From Acaryochloris sp. CCMEE 5410 (lineage in GTDB: Bacteria; Cyanobacteriota; Cyanobacteriia; Thermosynechococcales; Thermosynechococcaceae): DNA of 64,000 bases. The stretch spans positions 1,922,001-1,986,000 of the forward strand of contig NZ_AFEJ02000001.1 in NCBI RefSeq assembly GCF_000238775.2. The letters run 5' to 3'. Shown here in pieces: positions 55,915 through 64,000 of the stretch; the first letter of the stretch is position 1, and every line of letters begins with the position of its first letter. The notes under the pieces are model-generated. The model did no database searches. It saw only the letters and a list, made by a program, of their open reading frames with translations, and was not told the DNA's origin. The translations under genes were made by a program, and so were the position numbers.

Positions 55915-56751
55915 AGCCGATCCCATTGTTTTAACTGCTGCCAAGCTTACACATTTTGTCTCCCAGTGACTAGTCCATGCATTGAGCCGATTGAGCTTGC
56001 AAAGACAAAGCGTGAGGACAACCACACGAATTGTTGGGTAAGTATGTTCAGCATTCCCTTATACCAGGAGAGTTCTACATTGCGGTATAACTTCAACACA
56101 CCGGCATGGGGTTGGAGAGAATTGACTGAATTAACTGAATAGATAAATTCTGATAATTGAAGTTCAAACAGGAAAACCTTTTCTGAGTGGGATCACCCAG
56201 CTTTTAGAAAAAGATTAAATTAGACTTCAATGATAAATTTCTATGCGTACAAGATACTAAATCAAACATTTAGTATACATAGGAAATATATAAGGATAAA
56301 ATGAGAGGCTCAATATATGATCTATAGTATGAGAGTTTTCCCAATTAATGATAAAAATTTTGAAGGCATAGATAATAATTTAAGTTTATGAAAATTTCAT
56401 TAATGCAGGATAATTTGTTGATTAAAATATCCTTAAGCGCTTTTATGTAAAGAGTTGCGGTCTTAAAAATTTCATGTCTTTATCTAGATAAAGACATTTT
56501 TTTATGTATTTTATCTGTAGAAAGTGGTTTTTGATTTTAATTAAATTATTCTAGATTTACATCTGATTCGATAATAGGTTATGGCTTGAGTGATTACACT
56601 GAAATTCTAATATATATTCTAGGGAATTTATCTTTTGATTATACATTAAGTTGAATCGATCGTTTTTTGATATTAAGTAATCGCACTGAAGAAAATAGAA
56701 GATTGGTAAGCCAAAATAGGAGTAAGAGAGATGGCTTAGAGTTCGCGAGTT
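55915..56751. other. AT-rich intergenic region of ~840 bp with an isolated terminator
   Basis: Between divergent purU and the HlyD gene. No gene was found, although short AT-rich frames exist on both strands. Composition is strongly AT-rich from ~56150 on. A textbook + strand terminator sits at 56474-56503, with no + strand gene before it for 3 kb. This hints at an unannotated RNA. Promoters of the HlyD/GT2 operon should be in the last ~200 nt. Confidence 0.6.
56474..56503 (+). terminator. Strong intrinsic terminator without an upstream gene
   Basis: Perfect palindrome ATGTCTTTATCT/AGATAAAGACAT (56474-56497) followed by seven T (56497-56503). On the other strand the tail is not T-rich until later, so the + direction is favoured. 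Confidence 0.75.
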
Positions 56752-58047
56752 ATGACCACCGGAATTGAGAATTTCCCCAATAATGAATCAACTTACCAAT
56801 TAGACAAAGAGAAACAAGCCCCGACGCCGTCTAAGCCTTTATCTTTGCCTTCCCGGCAAACCGTCTTTAAGTTCCTGCGCCTAGGCACTGGTATTGGTGT
56901 TTTAGCAATTTTAGGTTCCTATTTATGGCGGAGCCAAACCTCAGTGGTTAGCCACCAAGCCTATATCAATGCTCCTATCCTGTCCTTGCACTCTCCAATG
57001 CAAGGTCAGCTAACCCTCAACAATTTAACCCCTGGGGAAACCTTAACCGCCGGCACTCAAATTGGACAAGTACAAAATTTGCGTACCCCTGAGATCGAAG
57101 TTAATCGTCAGCAACTTCAGTCGCAATTGCGATTAGACCAATCTCAGCTGCTGCTCCTACAACAAAAAATTGCCAATCGGCGACAACTCCTGGCTGACTT
57201 CTCACAAAAGTTAGTGTTACAGCAGAACTACCAAGCCACCTATCATACTCAGCAAATCAGACTACAAGAAGCCCAGCTACGGGATGCTCAACATGCAGCC
57301 AAACTAGCTGATGTGCAAGCTGAGCGGTATGGCTCCTTAGTCAAAGCAGGGGCCGTATCTCGCGATCGAGCAGACCAGGCTATTACTGCGGCTCAACGGG
57401 CCAATGAGGTGGTGCGAAATCGCCAGGCCGATCTGAACCAAGCCCGGGCAGAGCAGGCGGCCAGTACCAATGGCTTACAGCTCAGTGGCTCTAAAACCTT
57501 TAGTCTGCCAGATATTCGAGCCCGAGAACTGCGAACCGAGGTTGCTGACTTAGAAGAGCAAGTCCAGGTCTTACGCACCCAAATTGAGCAAGATAATCTC
57601 AAAATCGCTCATATTTCCCAACAGCTCACCCTCAGGCAAAATGCTCCTATTACGGTTCCCACAGATAGCGTAGTGTGGTCAGTAGAACGGCGCGGTGGGG
57701 CCTTAGGTCAACATGTGGATAGTGGTGACCCACTGATTAAGCTCCTGGATTGTAAGCAGGTCTGGGTCGATGCCTTTATGGCTGAAGAAGATGTGCGTAG
57801 CCTGCAAATCGGCTCTGCTGTGAATGTCCGGTTACTGACCGATGGCCAGCAAGATCAAATTGAAGGTCGCATCCAATCCATTCGCTCAGGAGTCGGTCGA
57901 GTCGTCACGGGACAAGACGTCGCTCTGCCACCCCCGGAATTAGTGAAGCGCGCTGTTGCCGTAAGGATTATGCTGGCCTCCGATGACCTGAAGCCTGAGC
58001 GGTTCTGTAGTGTCGGCCGCAGTGTCGAAGTTGTCGTCTCTCGCTAA
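56752..58047 (+). CDS. HlyD-type membrane fusion protein
   Basis: 431 residues with one N-terminal membrane helix (~45-62; GTGIGVLAILGSYLW), then a biotinyl-lipoyl-like half (NAPILSLHSPMQGQL), a long coiled-coil hairpin (~120-305; QQLQSQLRLDQSQLLLLQQ), the second half (VPTDSVVWSVERRGGALGQHV), and a beta-barrel (VWVDAFMAEEDVRSLQIGS). It resembles the adaptors beside cellulose synthases and Alg44-type proteins. No PilZ domain here. It is 8 nt before the synthase gene, so the two are one operon. Confidence 0.9.
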   Translation: MTTGIENFPNNESTYQLDKEKQAPTPSKPLSLPSRQTVFKFLRLGTGIGVLAILGSYLWRSQTSVVSHQAYINAPILSLHSPMQGQLTLNNLTPGETLTAGTQIGQVQNLRTPEIEVNRQQLQSQLRLDQSQLLLLQQKIANRRQLLADFSQKLVLQQNYQATYHTQQIRLQEAQLRDAQHAAKLADVQAERYGSLVKAGAVSRDRADQAITAAQRANEVVRNRQADLNQARAEQAASTNGLQLSGSKTFSLPDIRARELRTEVADLEEQVQVLRTQIEQDNLKIAHISQQLTLRQNAPITVPTDSVVWSVERRGGALGQHVDSGDPLIKLLDCKQVWVDAFMAEEDVRSLQIGSAVNVRLLTDGQQDQIEGRIQSIRSGVGRVVTGQDVALPPPELVKRAVAVRIMLASDDLKPERFCSVGRSVEVVVSR

Positions 58048-58055
58048 GGCCATCC

Positions 58056-60206
58056 ATGTTGAAACGAACTGAGATCGATGGGCTGGAACGGATTGTCTGG
58101 GGCTTAGTGATTATCCTTGGGGGCCTTTGGCTATGGAGCCAGTTTCAAGAACGATTGATTCTGGCTGATTTAGCTACACTGTGGCAACAGATGCAGGCCG
58201 TATTCACCCCTGATGCGAATCGCCTCGATCGGCTATTATTGCCAACCGCAATTGGCGGTACCTTTGTTTTTTGCCTTAAAACCATCAGTCCCAGACCTCT
58301 TTTGTGGAGCCGAGCCACCATTTCCATCCTGTTGGTGGGGCTGGGCGTTCGTTATGAGCTGTGGCGCTTATTTAATACTTTGAATTTGTCCGATCCTCTC
58401 AATGGCACTCTCAGCATTTTGCTGTTTGTCATGGAGTTAATGGCCTTCACCAACACGGCAGCGTTTATGCTGCAAACCATCCCCAGCATTGATCGCAGTC
58501 CAGAAGCCGATCACCTGTCTAAGGCCGTCATTAGTGGAGTGTATCAACCCTGGGTGGACGTTTTAATTCCCACCTATAATGAACCACCTGACGTCCTCCG
58601 ACGCACCATTATCGGCTGCCAGGCCATGAAGTATGACCACAAGCGGGTTTTCCTCTTGGATGATCTGCGGCGTCCTCATATTCGCGAGCTGGCTCAAGAG
58701 CTGGATTGCCACTACATCATCCGTCCCAATAATGACCATGCGAAAGCCGGAAATCTCAACCATGCGATCGCAAAAACGGACGGAGACTTAATCGTTGTTT
58801 TTGATGCCGATTTTATCCCCACCACCAACTTTTTAACCCGGACAGTCGGGTTCTTTCAGGACGAAAAAGTCGCCTTACTACAAACCCCTCAGAACTTTTA
58901 CAACGAAGATCCCATTGGCGTCAATCTGGGCTTGCAAGAGGTGCTGACCAATGAGCAAGCCTTGTTCTTTCGCTATATCCAACCCAGTCGAGATGTCACC
59001 AACTCCGTGATTTGCTGTGGGTCTTCCTTTGTTATTCGGCGCACAGCATTGGCCGAGATTGGCGGCATTCCCACCGAAAGCATCACTGAAGACTTCTTTA
59101 CTTCTTTGAAATTACAGTCCTTGGGCTACAAGATTAAATATCTCAATGAAGCCCTCTCGGCTGGCATGTCTCCTGAGAATATGGGTGCTTATATTGACCA
59201 GCGTTTACGGTGGGGGCAGGGAACCTTACAGTCTATGTTTTGCCCGGCCAATGTCTTTACGATTCCCGGATTGAACCTCTTACAGCGGGTGTCCCATTCC
59301 CTAGGATTACTGTACTGGTGCCTTTCTGTCCCCCGGTTTATCTTTTTGGTGATGCCGCTATCCTATCTACTGTTTGAACTCGCCCCTCTGCGAGCAACGA
59401 TTGATGGGGTCCTCTTTTTCTACCTGCCCTATTTCGTTTGTAATGCCATCTCTTTTTCATGGATGACCGAAGGACGGCGATCCGCCTTTTGGTCAGATGT
59501 CTATGAAACGATTCTCTGCATTCCGATGATGCTGACGGTGATTCAAACCCTGAGGAATCCCTTTGGCAAAGCCTTTAAGGTAACCCCCAAAGGAATCGCA
59601 GCCAATCGCTTACATATCAACTGGCATTTACTCTGGCCCTTGGTTCTGTTGATTGTGCTGTCCTTAATCGGTTTAGGCATGCGCATCTTTTATGCCCCTT
59701 GGAGTACGGCCAACCCCGACAGCCTCAGAATTAATATTGTTTGGACTACTTATAATCTCATCCTCCTGTACATTTGCGTTCTGGTTAATATCGATGTGCC
59801 TCAGCGGCAACACTCTCGGTTTGACCGTCAGTTTCCCTGCGAACTCCAAATTAACGGGGAATGGTTATTAGGACGCAGTATCAACATCTCAGAAGGGGGA
59901 GCCGCTGTTCGCTTAAATCGGAAATGGAAACAACCTCCCACCGATAAGTTAGGGGTATTGAGGATTCCTGGTTTGAAAACGGAACTAAAAGTTGAAATTC
60001 GGTGGAAACAAAATAGCGATGCCGGGCCGTTTTTTGTAGGCTTGCGATTTATTGAATGCGATGTCGTGCAGTTGCGATCGCTGATCCCGTTTCTCTACTG
60101 CCAACCCAACCAATGGATCGAACAAAAAGTTCCTGAGCATTTAACCGTTTGGGCTCTCTTTCAATCCGTTTTCCGCCTCTATGCCTTAGCCGAAAGCCGT
60201 GGATAG
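58056..60206 (+). CDS. Cellulose synthase-like GT2 with PilZ domain
   Basis: 716 residues. N-terminal membrane helices, then the GT-A domain (~165-370): DVLIPTYNEPP, VFDADFIPT (substrate-binding D and DxD), TEDFFTSLKL (base), and QRLRWGQGTL (QxxRW). Further membrane helices (~395-590) form the channel. The PilZ domain (~595-690) has RQHSRFDRQF (RxxxR) and INISEGGAAV (N-x-S-x-x-G), so activity should respond to c-di-GMP. Together with the HlyD adaptor this matches the cyanobacterial cellulose-synthase arrangement (XcsA-type), which lacks BcsB and BcsC and presumably uses a TolC-like partner elsewhere. The polymer made is not proven by sequence. Confidence 0.92.
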   Translation: MLKRTEIDGLERIVWGLVIILGGLWLWSQFQERLILADLATLWQQMQAVFTPDANRLDRLLLPTAIGGTFVFCLKTISPRPLLWSRATISILLVGLGVRYELWRLFNTLNLSDPLNGTLSILLFVMELMAFTNTAAFMLQTIPSIDRSPEADHLSKAVISGVYQPWVDVLIPTYNEPPDVLRRTIIGCQAMKYDHKRVFLLDDLRRPHIRELAQELDCHYIIRPNNDHAKAGNLNHAIAKTDGDLIVVFDADFIPTTNFLTRTVGFFQDEKVALLQTPQNFYNEDPIGVNLGLQEVLTNEQALFFRYIQPSRDVTNSVICCGSSFVIRRTALAEIGGIPTESITEDFFTSLKLQSLGYKIKYLNEALSAGMSPENMGAYIDQRLRWGQGTLQSMFCPANVFTIPGLNLLQRVSHSLGLLYWCLSVPRFIFLVMPLSYLLFELAPLRATIDGVLFFYLPYFVCNAISFSWMTEGRRSAFWSDVYETILCIPMMLTVIQTLRNPFGKAFKVTPKGIAANRLHINWHLLWPLVLLIVLSLIGLGMRIFYAPWSTANPDSLRINIVWTTYNLILLYICVLVNIDVPQRQHSRFDRQFPCELQINGEWLLGRSINISEGGAAVRLNRKWKQPPTDKLGVLRIPGLKTELKVEIRWKQNSDAGPFFVGLRFIECDVVQLRSLIPFLYCQPNQWIEQKVPEHLTVWALFQSVFRLYALAESRG

Positions 60207-60212
60207 ATCCCA

Positions 60213-60769
60213 TCACGAAGCGGGGAAATCGGGAGACCAAATATCTTTGTAGTAGCTTTCTAAACAGTGCTTCATAATGCCGTTATGGTTAAACGCCAAT
60301 TGCATATTAATGGCCTCTCCCAGCTCATACCACCGGGTTTCAGCTACTTCATCAACGGCGACTTGGGGTTTTAACGGCGGCAGCTGAGTCATATTTTCCA
60401 AGAAAAACATCAGGGGAAATCGCAAGGACACATTTTGCAGTCGTAACGGTCGAGACCCCACATAGTAGGGCTGGTCTAAGGCCCCCTGAAATGGATACTG
60501 GCTCTGAAGATGGGGAATATTGAGTCCCAGCTCTTCCCATATTTCTCGAACCATCGCTTCTCCAGCTGTTTCATCGTAATCGAGATACCCCCCGGCAGCC
60601 CCCATTTTCCTGGTTCTGTTGGCATTTGGTCCCCTCTGAGGCCCAAGGGAACATATGCCGTCTCGCCAATCACAAAAAAAATAACGCCTAAGACCGTCAC
60701 ATCTCGACTAATCCAACAGGTCTTACCGGATACTTCAATACAACGATTGGGGCGATTGTTGAATTTCAC
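60213..60769 (-). pseudogene. Nudix hydrolase with a -1 frameshift at a G6 run
   Basis: The 5' frame (GTG 60769) reads MKFNNRPNRCIEVSGKTCW, then DVTVLGVIFFVI and EPGKWGLPGG. A run of six G on the minus strand (60588-60593) lies in the context CCG GGG GGT. In the -1 frame the sequence continues YLDYDETAGEAMVREIWEELGL, a perfect Nudix box, and on to DFPAS at 60213. A -1 shift gives exactly WGLPGGYLDYD. The G GGG GGT heptamer is slippery, so the options are programmed frameshifting, a base lost from the run, or a sequencing error. Intact length would be ~185 residues. Confidence 0.78.
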
Positions 60770-61029
60770 TGCAGTGGGTACGCGAATAGAACGGGAATGT
60801 AATTTTTGACAGAACGCTGAGGTTTTGCCAGCTCAGGAGAAGCAATAAACCTTTCACTTTCGAACATATTATGGATCACCCTGTCTAATTCATTCATTTT
60901 TCTATCGTTTTCCTTCCGCATTCCCCCCTAAAGACCAGATGCGGATCAGGCAAACTAAAAAATCACCAACTGGAGAAGCACAGCAGTACAATCGACCCAT
61001 TCACCAACGACCGAGTGAGGGGTGCCCTT

Positions 61030-61980
61030 ATGAAACCATATCGACCTAGTAACAAAGTGCCTGGGACAGGATGGGTATGGTTACTGGCCCTATCAACCCT
61101 GGGGGGTGCAGTTGTAGGGGGTGGAATTGCATTTATCGCCCGTTGGATTTATTTATTGCTGATCTTCCCAGCCCTGATGGGGTTTACTAGTGGCAGTGCC
61201 ACAACTGTCGCCATTAAGAAAGGCAAAGCTCGCAGTCCCCTGGTGGGTGTGTTGTTTGGGGTCTTAGCAGGCTTAAGCACTTATGGTGCTTATCATGGGG
61301 GTGAGTATTTTTTTACTCGCCAGTCCTTTGCCAAAGAGATTGAAGCTGAGCTGGGTCAAGACATGGAGCCGGCAGAGATTGATGCTCTGATGGATGCTTT
61401 TTTTCAAGAACAAACGGGCTCATCTGGCTTTGTAGGGTATCTTAAATTTTCCGCCAAACAGGGGCTCAGCATCGGTCGGGCGGGCAGCAGTAGTGAGGGC
61501 GTCCCTTTAAACGAAACCTTTACCTGGATCTATTGGCTGATTGAGTTAGCCATCATTGAAGCCATTAGTGTGATCATGGCCAAGTCTGCAGCCGAAGACC
61601 CTTTTTGCGAAACCTGCGATCAATGGTATGGCCTGGGCCAAAGGATTGGCATGGTCGAAGATGATCAGTCCGAGGTATTTCTCAAGGCTTTAGAGGCCGA
61701 TCAGATCGTCCAAGCCGCCACTCATATTCAACCTAGAGTCGCGACCATTCCTCATTTAGAAGTGGATCGGCGACAATGTCCGGGGTACCCCCAGGAAGAC
61801 GTGGTGCTTGAAGTGCAACGGTATTCTGAGAATAAAAAAGGAGAGGGTAAACGCTCTCCAGTCTTACTTGGCATGTTGTCCCATCGACAAAACGTACAGT
61901 TGACTGAAGCAATTTCCACGTCGCAAACGCCTAACCCCAAGCCTGATACCAATGAACCGGATACTAGTCCAGAAACTTAG
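61030..61980 (+). CDS. Membrane protein of unknown function (316 aa)
   Basis: Four hydrophobic segments: WLLALSTLGGAVVGGGIAF, YLLLIFPALMGFTSG, LVGVLFGVLAGLSTYGAY and WIYWLIELAIIEAISVIMA (about residues 18-80 and 160-185). The C-terminal ~130 residues are cytoplasmic with a CETCDQWY pair (CxxC), which could bind zinc, and end in a Thr/Pro-rich acidic tail. GC-coding character is good. ATG 61030 chosen with AGG 9 nt upstream; GTG 61015 would add five residues. Not recognised. Confidence 0.75.
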   Translation: MKPYRPSNKVPGTGWVWLLALSTLGGAVVGGGIAFIARWIYLLLIFPALMGFTSGSATTVAIKKGKARSPLVGVLFGVLAGLSTYGAYHGGEYFFTRQSFAKEIEAELGQDMEPAEIDALMDAFFQEQTGSSGFVGYLKFSAKQGLSIGRAGSSSEGVPLNETFTWIYWLIELAIIEAISVIMAKSAAEDPFCETCDQWYGLGQRIGMVEDDQSEVFLKALEADQIVQAATHIQPRVATIPHLEVDRRQCPGYPQEDVVLEVQRYSENKKGEGKRSPVLLGMLSHRQNVQLTEAISTSQTPNPKPDTNEPDTSPET

Positions 61981-62031
61981 GAGTAGCTGGCTGAAGTGTT
62001 GAAGCACATGCTGCTGTAGATATCAAACCGT

Positions 62032-62427
62032 TTAAAACTTCAATAAACGGATAAAGCCTTCTTGCTCAAAGTGCTTATCAGTGGTCAACGCCTCTGTAAT
62101 CGAACATTGACGCATCAACTCGAAGCTGACTGCATCACAGAGTGAGTATGTTTTATCTAATCTCATCGTCAACAGTTTGACAGCTGCTTGATGCAAAGGC
62201 TGATCAACCCAAACTGTCTCAATTTGGGGATTACTCACCAAATCCACTACAAAATCTAAAGCAAATTTACGGGGAAACCGCCTTGCGTTAGCTAAAGCGA
62301 CATACTCAGCAACAATGTAATTATGAGTGACCAGACGGGCTGCGCTTTTGTATGCAGAAAGAGCCTGGGTATGGGAAGGTTCAGCTGGATAATGTAAACA
62401 AAGCAATCCTGATGTATCAAGCAGCAT
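62032..62427 (-). CDS. PIN-domain toxin (VapC-like)
   Basis: 131 residues with the acidic residues of PIN nucleases: D4 (MLLDTSGLL), E41 (VAEYVAL), D98 (CDAVSFEL) and D117 (TTDKHF). This family cleaves RNA, often tRNA, when its antitoxin is lost. The ATG at 62427 overlaps the TAA of the antitoxin gene by one base (TAATG), typical for coupled TA genes. Confidence 0.88.
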   Translation of the reverse strand: MLLDTSGLLCLHYPAEPSHTQALSAYKSAARLVTHNYIVAEYVALANARRFPRKFALDFVVDLVSNPQIETVWVDQPLHQAAVKLLTMRLDKTYSLCDAVSFELMRQCSITEALTTDKHFEQEGFIRLLKF

Positions 62428-62714
62428 TACTTTAGCTCATGGTTGCTAGCGTACTCGCTAGCTAAATCTGCATCAATGGTCTGATTATCTATACTGATGG
62501 GAGTTTCTGAGCTAAGGGTGCCAAAATGGCTCTCAAATTTTATCCGGGCGGTTTCTGCTTTCGTTGCATCATGATGCACACTATCGATGGAAGTTAATCG
62601 TTGCTCTATCAATGTTGCAGCTAAACGCTCTGGAGCAACACCAACTTTGGCTGCTTGTCTCTGTATGGCGATGAAAACTTGCTCACTGATTTCCAATGTC
62701 AAAATTTGGTTCAT
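62427..62714 (-). CDS. Antitoxin of the VapBC-type pair
   Basis: 95 residues from ATG 62714 (a TTG/other start at 62735 would add seven). N-terminal half QILTLEISEQVFIAIQRQAAK is like a small RHH or AbrB-type DNA-binding segment; the second half is acidic and presumably wraps the toxin. Order (antitoxin first, one-base overlap) fits autoregulated TA operons. No operator palindrome was identified. Confidence 0.78.
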   Translation of the reverse strand: MNQILTLEISEQVFIAIQRQAAKVGVAPERLAATLIEQRLTSIDSVHHDATKAETARIKFESHFGTLSSETPISIDNQTIDADLASEYASNHELK

Positions 62715-62836
62715 AGGAGTTTTGCAAAGCAACAATAGATTTTAATTTTACCTTACCTCAAAAAAATCTTTCCTTTTCGGAGCACCTTTATAAGGTACAA
62801 GAAATATCTATCTATTATTTAATTTAGCTCTTGAAA

Positions 62837-63697
62837 CTAACATGCTTCAGGAGATTTAAGTGCACTTATAGAGTTAGTAAAATCTATTTTATCTGAGAAT
62901 ATAAAAATTTCGTTACCCACCCTATTTGATGCAGACTGAGAGAGATTATGTCTCAGTTTATTGTTTTTTGCATATAAATTTAATATGAACTCATGATTAT
63001 CATATGAAACTATCCACTTTTTACGCAAGGCATTAACTTTTTTAGAAAGCTTTTTATGATCTTCATATGAGTAGAAGTTCATGTAAAGATTCGCCCCTTT
63101 TTGATAATAAGGCGGATCTAAATATATAAATATATCTTCTTTCCTTTTGTCTAATCTCTTGATGAATTCCATCCCATCAATATTGGAAACCGAGATACGA
63201 TTCTTGAGACCTTTTATATTCTGTATTCGTCTTATTAAATCTGTCTTATTAAATCTTGCATCAATTTTATATTTACCTGTTTGATTTAGCCCTCCAATTA
63301 CTCCTCCCTTAATTACTCCGGAGACATTAGTTCTATTTAAAAAGAACGTTGATTTTGCTAACTCAAAATAGTTATATACTTCTGTTTGATCCTGTATTTT
63401 TCGATACTTCCTCCAATTTTCTATGGATACTTCAACATCCTCAATCCATCTACAAAACTCATCAGATCTATCTAAGAGAGTTGTCCAAAAAGAATAAATT
63501 GAATTATCAAGATCATTGATGTAAATGTGATCAACATAACCTTCAAACAAAAGTCTAAGTGCTAAGCCAGCGCCTCCAGAATATGGTTCAGCATATTTTA
63601 CTCCAATTAATTGATTTTCATAAAACAAATTGGATATAAATGGAAATATACAGTTTTTACCACCTGGATATCTCAAAGGAGAGTAATAAATACCCAT
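62837..63697 (-). CDS. D12-class DNA adenine methyltransferase
   Basis: 286 residues. SPLRYPGGK (motif X, SAM binding), AEPYSGGAGLALRLL (motif I) and FIYLDPPYYQKG (motif IV, DPPY) are the signatures of Dam/DpnM-type N6-adenine methyltransferases. FNKTDLIRRI lies in the target-recognition stretch. The gene is strongly AT-rich, unlike the chromosome around it, so it is probably acquired. ATG 63697 is one base after the stop of the upstream frame; an ATG at 63715 is possible. A restriction partner may lie beyond the window edge. Confidence 0.9.
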   Translation of the reverse strand: MGIYYSPLRYPGGKNCIFPFISNLFYENQLIGVKYAEPYSGGAGLALRLLFEGYVDHIYINDLDNSIYSFWTTLLDRSDEFCRWIEDVEVSIENWRKYRKIQDQTEVYNYFELAKSTFFLNRTNVSGVIKGGVIGGLNQTGKYKIDARFNKTDLIRRIQNIKGLKNRISVSNIDGMEFIKRLDKRKEDIFIYLDPPYYQKGANLYMNFYSYEDHKKLSKKVNALRKKWIVSYDNHEFILNLYAKNNKLRHNLSQSASNRVGNEIFIFSDKIDFTNSISALKSPEAC

Positions 63698-63698
63698 G

Positions 63699-64000
63699 CT
63701 AGTCGCTCTTCCCATGAGTTTGGGTTAATATTGCCCCAATCATAATTGATAGTGCTATAGTTTGCTCTATATTACTTGACGAAGCATACATATGAGCACC
63801 AGTATGAAGTAATTGCACAATACTTTTTTCGCTCACATTGTGATTTGAAAGAGTAGTCTTTTGGTCTCGATTCAAATCTTTTTTTGCGCTTGCGAAATTT
63901 TTTACTAAATAGTTGTTGAGTTGCATACTTCGATCATTTGCGGCAGTTGGCACTGGTCTACTAACAGGGCACATACCTAAACCCTTTATTGGTGAGGAGT
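63699..64000 (-). CDS. AT-rich hypothetical protein upstream of the methyltransferase (partial)
   Basis: Reads CPVSRPVPTAANDRSMQLNNY and on to ILTQTHGKSD, stopping at 63699, one base before the methyltransferase ATG. The frame is open to the window edge (no stop in 63975-64000), so the true start may lie outside; ATG 63974 and ATG 63926 are internal candidates. It has a helical look and one hydrophobic stretch (TIALSIMIGAIL). Not recognised. The tight spacing points to co-transcription with the methyltransferase and thus to a restriction-modification or mobile-element setting. Confidence 0.5.
   Translation of the reverse strand, partial: SSPIKGLGMCPVSRPVPTAANDRSMQLNNYLVKNFASAKKDLNRDQKTTLSNHNVSEKSIVQLLHTGAHMYASSSNIEQTIALSIMIGAILTQTHGKSD

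Noticed and set aside
63990-64000. ACTCCTCACC on the minus strand resembling the core of the small RNA Yfr1
   Set aside because: The match is incomplete, the flanking stems cannot be judged at the window edge, and the open frame covers it.

Overview
The window is a 64 kb piece of a cyanobacterial chromosome. The evidence is cyanobacteria-specific or cyanobacteria-typical content: a 29-residue PetN subunit of cytochrome b6f, a three-domain ribosomal protein S1, homogentisate phytyltransferase with gamma-tocopherol methyltransferase, a Ser/Thr kinase with an N-terminal Cys motif and pentapeptide repeats, a cyanoexosortase locus, and at least 24 copies of the HIP1 octamer GCGATCGC. The moderate base composition and gene content suggest an Acaryochloris-like unicellular cyanobacterium, but that genus call is an inference.

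Layout. 1-16 kb is mostly housekeeping: end of ppc, tRNA-Ala, nrdR, rpsA, pdxA, 4-hydroxyphenylpyruvate dioxygenase, a Zn dehydrogenase, a sugar nucleotidyltransferase, an LCP protein, tRNA-Asn, a Ser/Thr kinase, then the tocopherol pair (phytyltransferase and methyltransferase, overlapping by 4 nt). These are divergent from petN, a 50-codon membrane protein and argS. 17.5-34 kb is an accessory region: a 900 bp AT-rich gap, an FHA-PAS histidine kinase with its response regulator, a NACHT NTPase, and a four-gene set (small beta-rich protein, DUF6745-like protein, WGR plus HEAT-repeat protein, SWIM zinc-finger protein). It continues with a decayed aspartic-protease pair, an unknown 312-residue protein and a STAND-like ATPase. 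34.2-37.8 kb holds a VIT/vWA protein with a PEP-CTERM-like tail, a cyanoexosortase and its partner protein.

38-55 kb mixes housekeeping genes (tag, miaA, gyrB, leuC, a SUI1-type factor, tRNA-Val, purU) with a phytol-kinase-like gene, a TIR-like/FGE fusion, a Spy-like protein and a damaged IS4-family element. 56.7-60.2 kb carries a cellulose-synthase-like pair (HlyD-type adaptor and PilZ-bearing GT2). 60.2-64 kb ends with a frameshifted Nudix gene, a membrane protein, a VapBC-type toxin-antitoxin pair and a strongly AT-rich adenine methyltransferase locus that looks acquired.

Genes that appear to work together: four genes of tocopherol/phytol metabolism (5.5, 13.5, 14.5 and 46.6 kb); the exosortase triad; the kinase/regulator pair; the WGR-HEAT/SWIM quartet; and the cellulose-synthase pair. 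Several reading frames are broken (two Nudix genes, a Uma2 nuclease, the protease partner pair, the transposase). I reconstructed these by reading the adjoining frames. Two of the junctions sit on classic slippery heptamers.
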